This document shows positions 61,958 through 64,000 of a DNA stretch of 64,000 nt, piece after piece. The translations under genes and the position numbers were made by a program. The stretch is from positions 124,001 to 188,000 of the forward strand of contig LUGG01000003.1 in assembly GCA_001683735.1 (NCBI GenBank), written 5' to 3'. The notes beneath the pieces are model-generated. The model had not been told where the DNA came from, did not search any database, and was given only the letters and a program-made list of their open reading frames with translations. Numbering within the stretch: position 1 is the first letter of the stretch; the number at the start of each line of letters is the position of its first letter. The DNA is from Grifola frondosa (taxonomy: Eukaryota > Basidiomycota > Agaricomycetes > Polyporales > Grifolaceae).

Positions 61958-62921
61958 AAAAGAAACGGAGGGAAAAGGTGCAGATACGGGGGAGATACGG
62001 AGGGTATGTGATCGGCATCGGCGACAGTGACGCCGATGCATGTTGCGTGGTGGTGGGAAGCGGTGGGATGGCAAAAGCGCATGGTGTGATGCATGTACAG
62101 TACAGGGGCAGAGGAAATGGAAGGAAACGGTGAAGATACGGGGGAGGGACGGGGTACGTCGTCAGCGTCGGCGACAGTGATGCCAACGCATGTTGCGTGG
62201 CGGCAGGAGTGGCGGGATCGCAACGACACATGGAGGAGTGCATGTACAGTGCAGTGGAAAAAGAAACGGAGGGAAACGGATAACATACGGGGGAGGAACG
62301 AGCAGAATATCGTCGGCATCGACGACGATGACGACGACGCATGTCCCGCCGTGGCGGGGAGTGGCGGGATAGGGCCGTCACGTGGCGGAGTGCATGTGCA
62401 GCGCGGGGGGAAAAGAAACGGAGGGAAACGGATAGCATACGGGGGAGGAACGGGCAGAATGTCGATGGCGTCGGCGACGACGACGACGACGCATGTTGCA
62501 TGGTGGCAGGGAGTGGCAGGATAGGGCCGTCACGTGGCGGAGTGCATGTGCAGCGTGGGGGAAAAGAAACGGAGGGAAATGGATGACATACGGGGGAGGA
62601 ATGGGCAGAATGTCGTCGGCGTCGGCGACGACGACGACGACGCATGTCCCGCCGCGGCGGGGAGTGGCGGGATCGGGATCGCAAGGTAATCGGTGGCTAG
62701 GCACGGAGCACGTGATGGGGATGATGCCGAGGCGCGTCGGGACGGTCCTTATCGCTATCCGATATCTCCCCGAGGAGGAGTTTACTAATGAGGAAGGGAG
62801 CGGGAATTACGGGCAGTGGTACTGGCAGTGTGTCGGAATTAGGCAGTCAAGGCTAATTAGCCTGTCACACCCGGTCCGGTATGGCAGGCTAAGTAGCCGA
62901 GGTACACGTGAGGTCGAGGTG
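61958..62921. repeat. KDZ copy B distal terminal inverted repeat with 5 tandem units
   Basis: Mirrors 34197-35163. Five about 151-bp units lead to the unique end with AGGCTAATTAGCCT and TCGAGGTG. The unit number (five here, six at the other end) is the same in both element copies. Confidence 0.85.
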
Positions 62922-62929
62922 GAACTAGG
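62922..62929. repeat. 8-bp target-site duplication, right of KDZ copy B
   Basis: GAACTAGG, identical to 53188-53195. Confidence 0.9.
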
Positions 62930-63930
62930 GGTCTTCTAGGTGATACAAATGCACACTATCTGCCTGCTGATTGCTGCAGGAGATGACAATGTTCAGAAAT
63001 TTAATGAGCAGTGAGCGCAATTTAAGCCCCCCCTACATACAGGCTTACTAATCTCTTGATAGATTTGCACATGTACTAACATTTGAGTGTGATGCCATAT
63101 GGTGCTTTGGCTTAAACATCTTAGGTTAAAAGAAGCACACCGCACAGAACTTTGAGAACATTCTTCAGGTGCATGTTTTACATGTGTACATTTTATTCTA
63201 ACTAATTTAAATCCACAGTGCATAATTCTGATTGTTAAGAGTCTGTTATCTGACAAGCATAATTAGATTATACTCAACATGTTCTTCAAACTTGCAGTGT
63301 GGCATGTACATGCAAAGCTGTGCTTTCATACTGAATTAACCCTCTGTCAATTTAAGCTGACCATCAAAATGATGGGCACAAGTGTCTGAAAGTTCAAGAA
63401 GGTTGTCTGTGTGACATATATTATGAAGAGGCTCCCAATGGAGACAGCTGTGTGAAAAAAATAAGCTATGGTTCTAAGTTGTAAGACATTACTTCAGAAC
63501 CATGGACAACTGCACTACACAAATTGTGAGTTTTCATCTTCTTATTTATTCCAATTTGCTTAACTAATAACTATAGGAAGAGCTTAAATATAAATGGGTC
63601 AAGAGATTTTATGTACACACAAACAAGAATGTGCAATTTTAGTTACAGATCACAAGACATTAATTATATGAGGTCTACCTTCACAAGCTGTGACTGCATG
63701 ACCATTCACTTCATGGGGGACCAAGCACCAACCACAAATGCTCTGAACACAAGATAAGCAACATAAATATGACTCATGTGAAGAACTTCTACTCTCAGAA
63801 GACATGCAGGCAGATACATCTTAGCTTCAAGAACAAGGAGTTGTTGTGCAAGACTGATGCCAAGACACACTTTCACATTACTGACAACTAGTGCCATTCT
63901 GTCAATATTACTTGCAAGGTATGTCTTCAT
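62922..63930 (+). pseudogene. Decayed basidiomycete transposase-like ORF, right part
   Basis: The frame at FELG continues as ELGVF then a stop, VIQMHTICLLIAAGDDNVQK and FNEQ, which fits the FELGVWK...LLYAAGDD-type sequence of the family. After an intron (acceptor CTATAG near 63577) it reads KWVKRFYVHTNKN, then further remnants (HKISNINMTHVKNF near 63750). Stops and CpG loss are common. It is the same gene as 52856-53195, split by KDZ copy B, and runs on to about the window end. Confidence 0.55.
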
Positions 63931-64000
63931 TAAATAGACACATGCTTGGCCTTAACCTGTGCCCAGGGTTTTATATGAAAATTGGCAGAGCATCTTATGT

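Larger units (their letters stand above)
53196..62921 (+). mobile_element. KDZ DNA transposon copy B (9.7 kb, transposase on plus strand)
   Basis: A complete element with CACCTCGACCTCACGTGTAC termini and perfect 8-bp duplications. It carries the KDZ transposase, the RNase H1-N protein and the HMG-box-like protein in one direction, with no frame break seen. It is CpG-rich inside a CpG-poor landing site, which suggests recent insertion. It is the inverted near-identical twin of copy A and the better candidate for an autonomous element. Confidence 0.93.

Overview
This window comes from a filamentous basidiomycete, most likely a wood-decay agaricomycete of polypore type. Genes are dense and split by many 45-60 base GT-AG introns. 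They include expanded cytochrome P450s, carboxylesterases, a TPR-CHAT protein, a pseudokinase and a GH5 ergosteryl-glucosidase type enzyme, plus KDZ-class DNA transposons, which are typical of this group. The family names come from residues I can read; no database search was run.

Layout. 1-5 kb: the 3' part of a Zn2Cys6 transcription factor, mitochondrial ribosomal protein uL14m (minus strand) and, divergent from it, a hexokinase. 6.3-9 kb: a broken TPR-CHAT gene. 9.2-24.8 kb: a metabolic cluster of three P450s (all minus), two tandem secreted carboxylesterases and a pseudokinase, with P450 3' fragments and a tandem duplication between the P450 copies. 25-34 kb: housekeeping genes, namely a MaoC-type hydratase divergent from YTM1/WDR12, an unidentified probable mitochondrial protein, gamma-butyrobetaine dioxygenase and a nucleotidyltransferase-like gene.

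34.2-62.9 kb is dominated by two near-identical KDZ transposons of about 9.7 kb in opposite orientation (copy A 34197-43908, copy B 53196-62921). Each has perfect 8-bp target duplications and long inverted termini built from about 151-bp subterminal repeats. Each carries three genes: a KDZ transposase, a protein with an RNase H1 N-terminal (hybrid-binding) domain, and an HMG-box-like protein with a Gly/Glu/His/Asn-rich region. Between the copies lie a GH5 enzyme, a 2-oxoglutarate dioxygenase and an AT-rich, strongly CpG-depleted tract. That tract holds two related MITEs, a decayed Tc1 element and a decayed basidiomycete transposase ORF, into which copy B is inserted in phase.

Many otherwise conserved genes contain isolated one-base frame breaks, and copy A differs from copy B at several sites by single-base deletions. 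This looks more like residual long-read indel error than real decay, so calls of 'pseudogene' based on a single indel are hedged. The TPR-CHAT gene, the Tc1 element and the transposase remnant carry enough damage to be called broken regardless.
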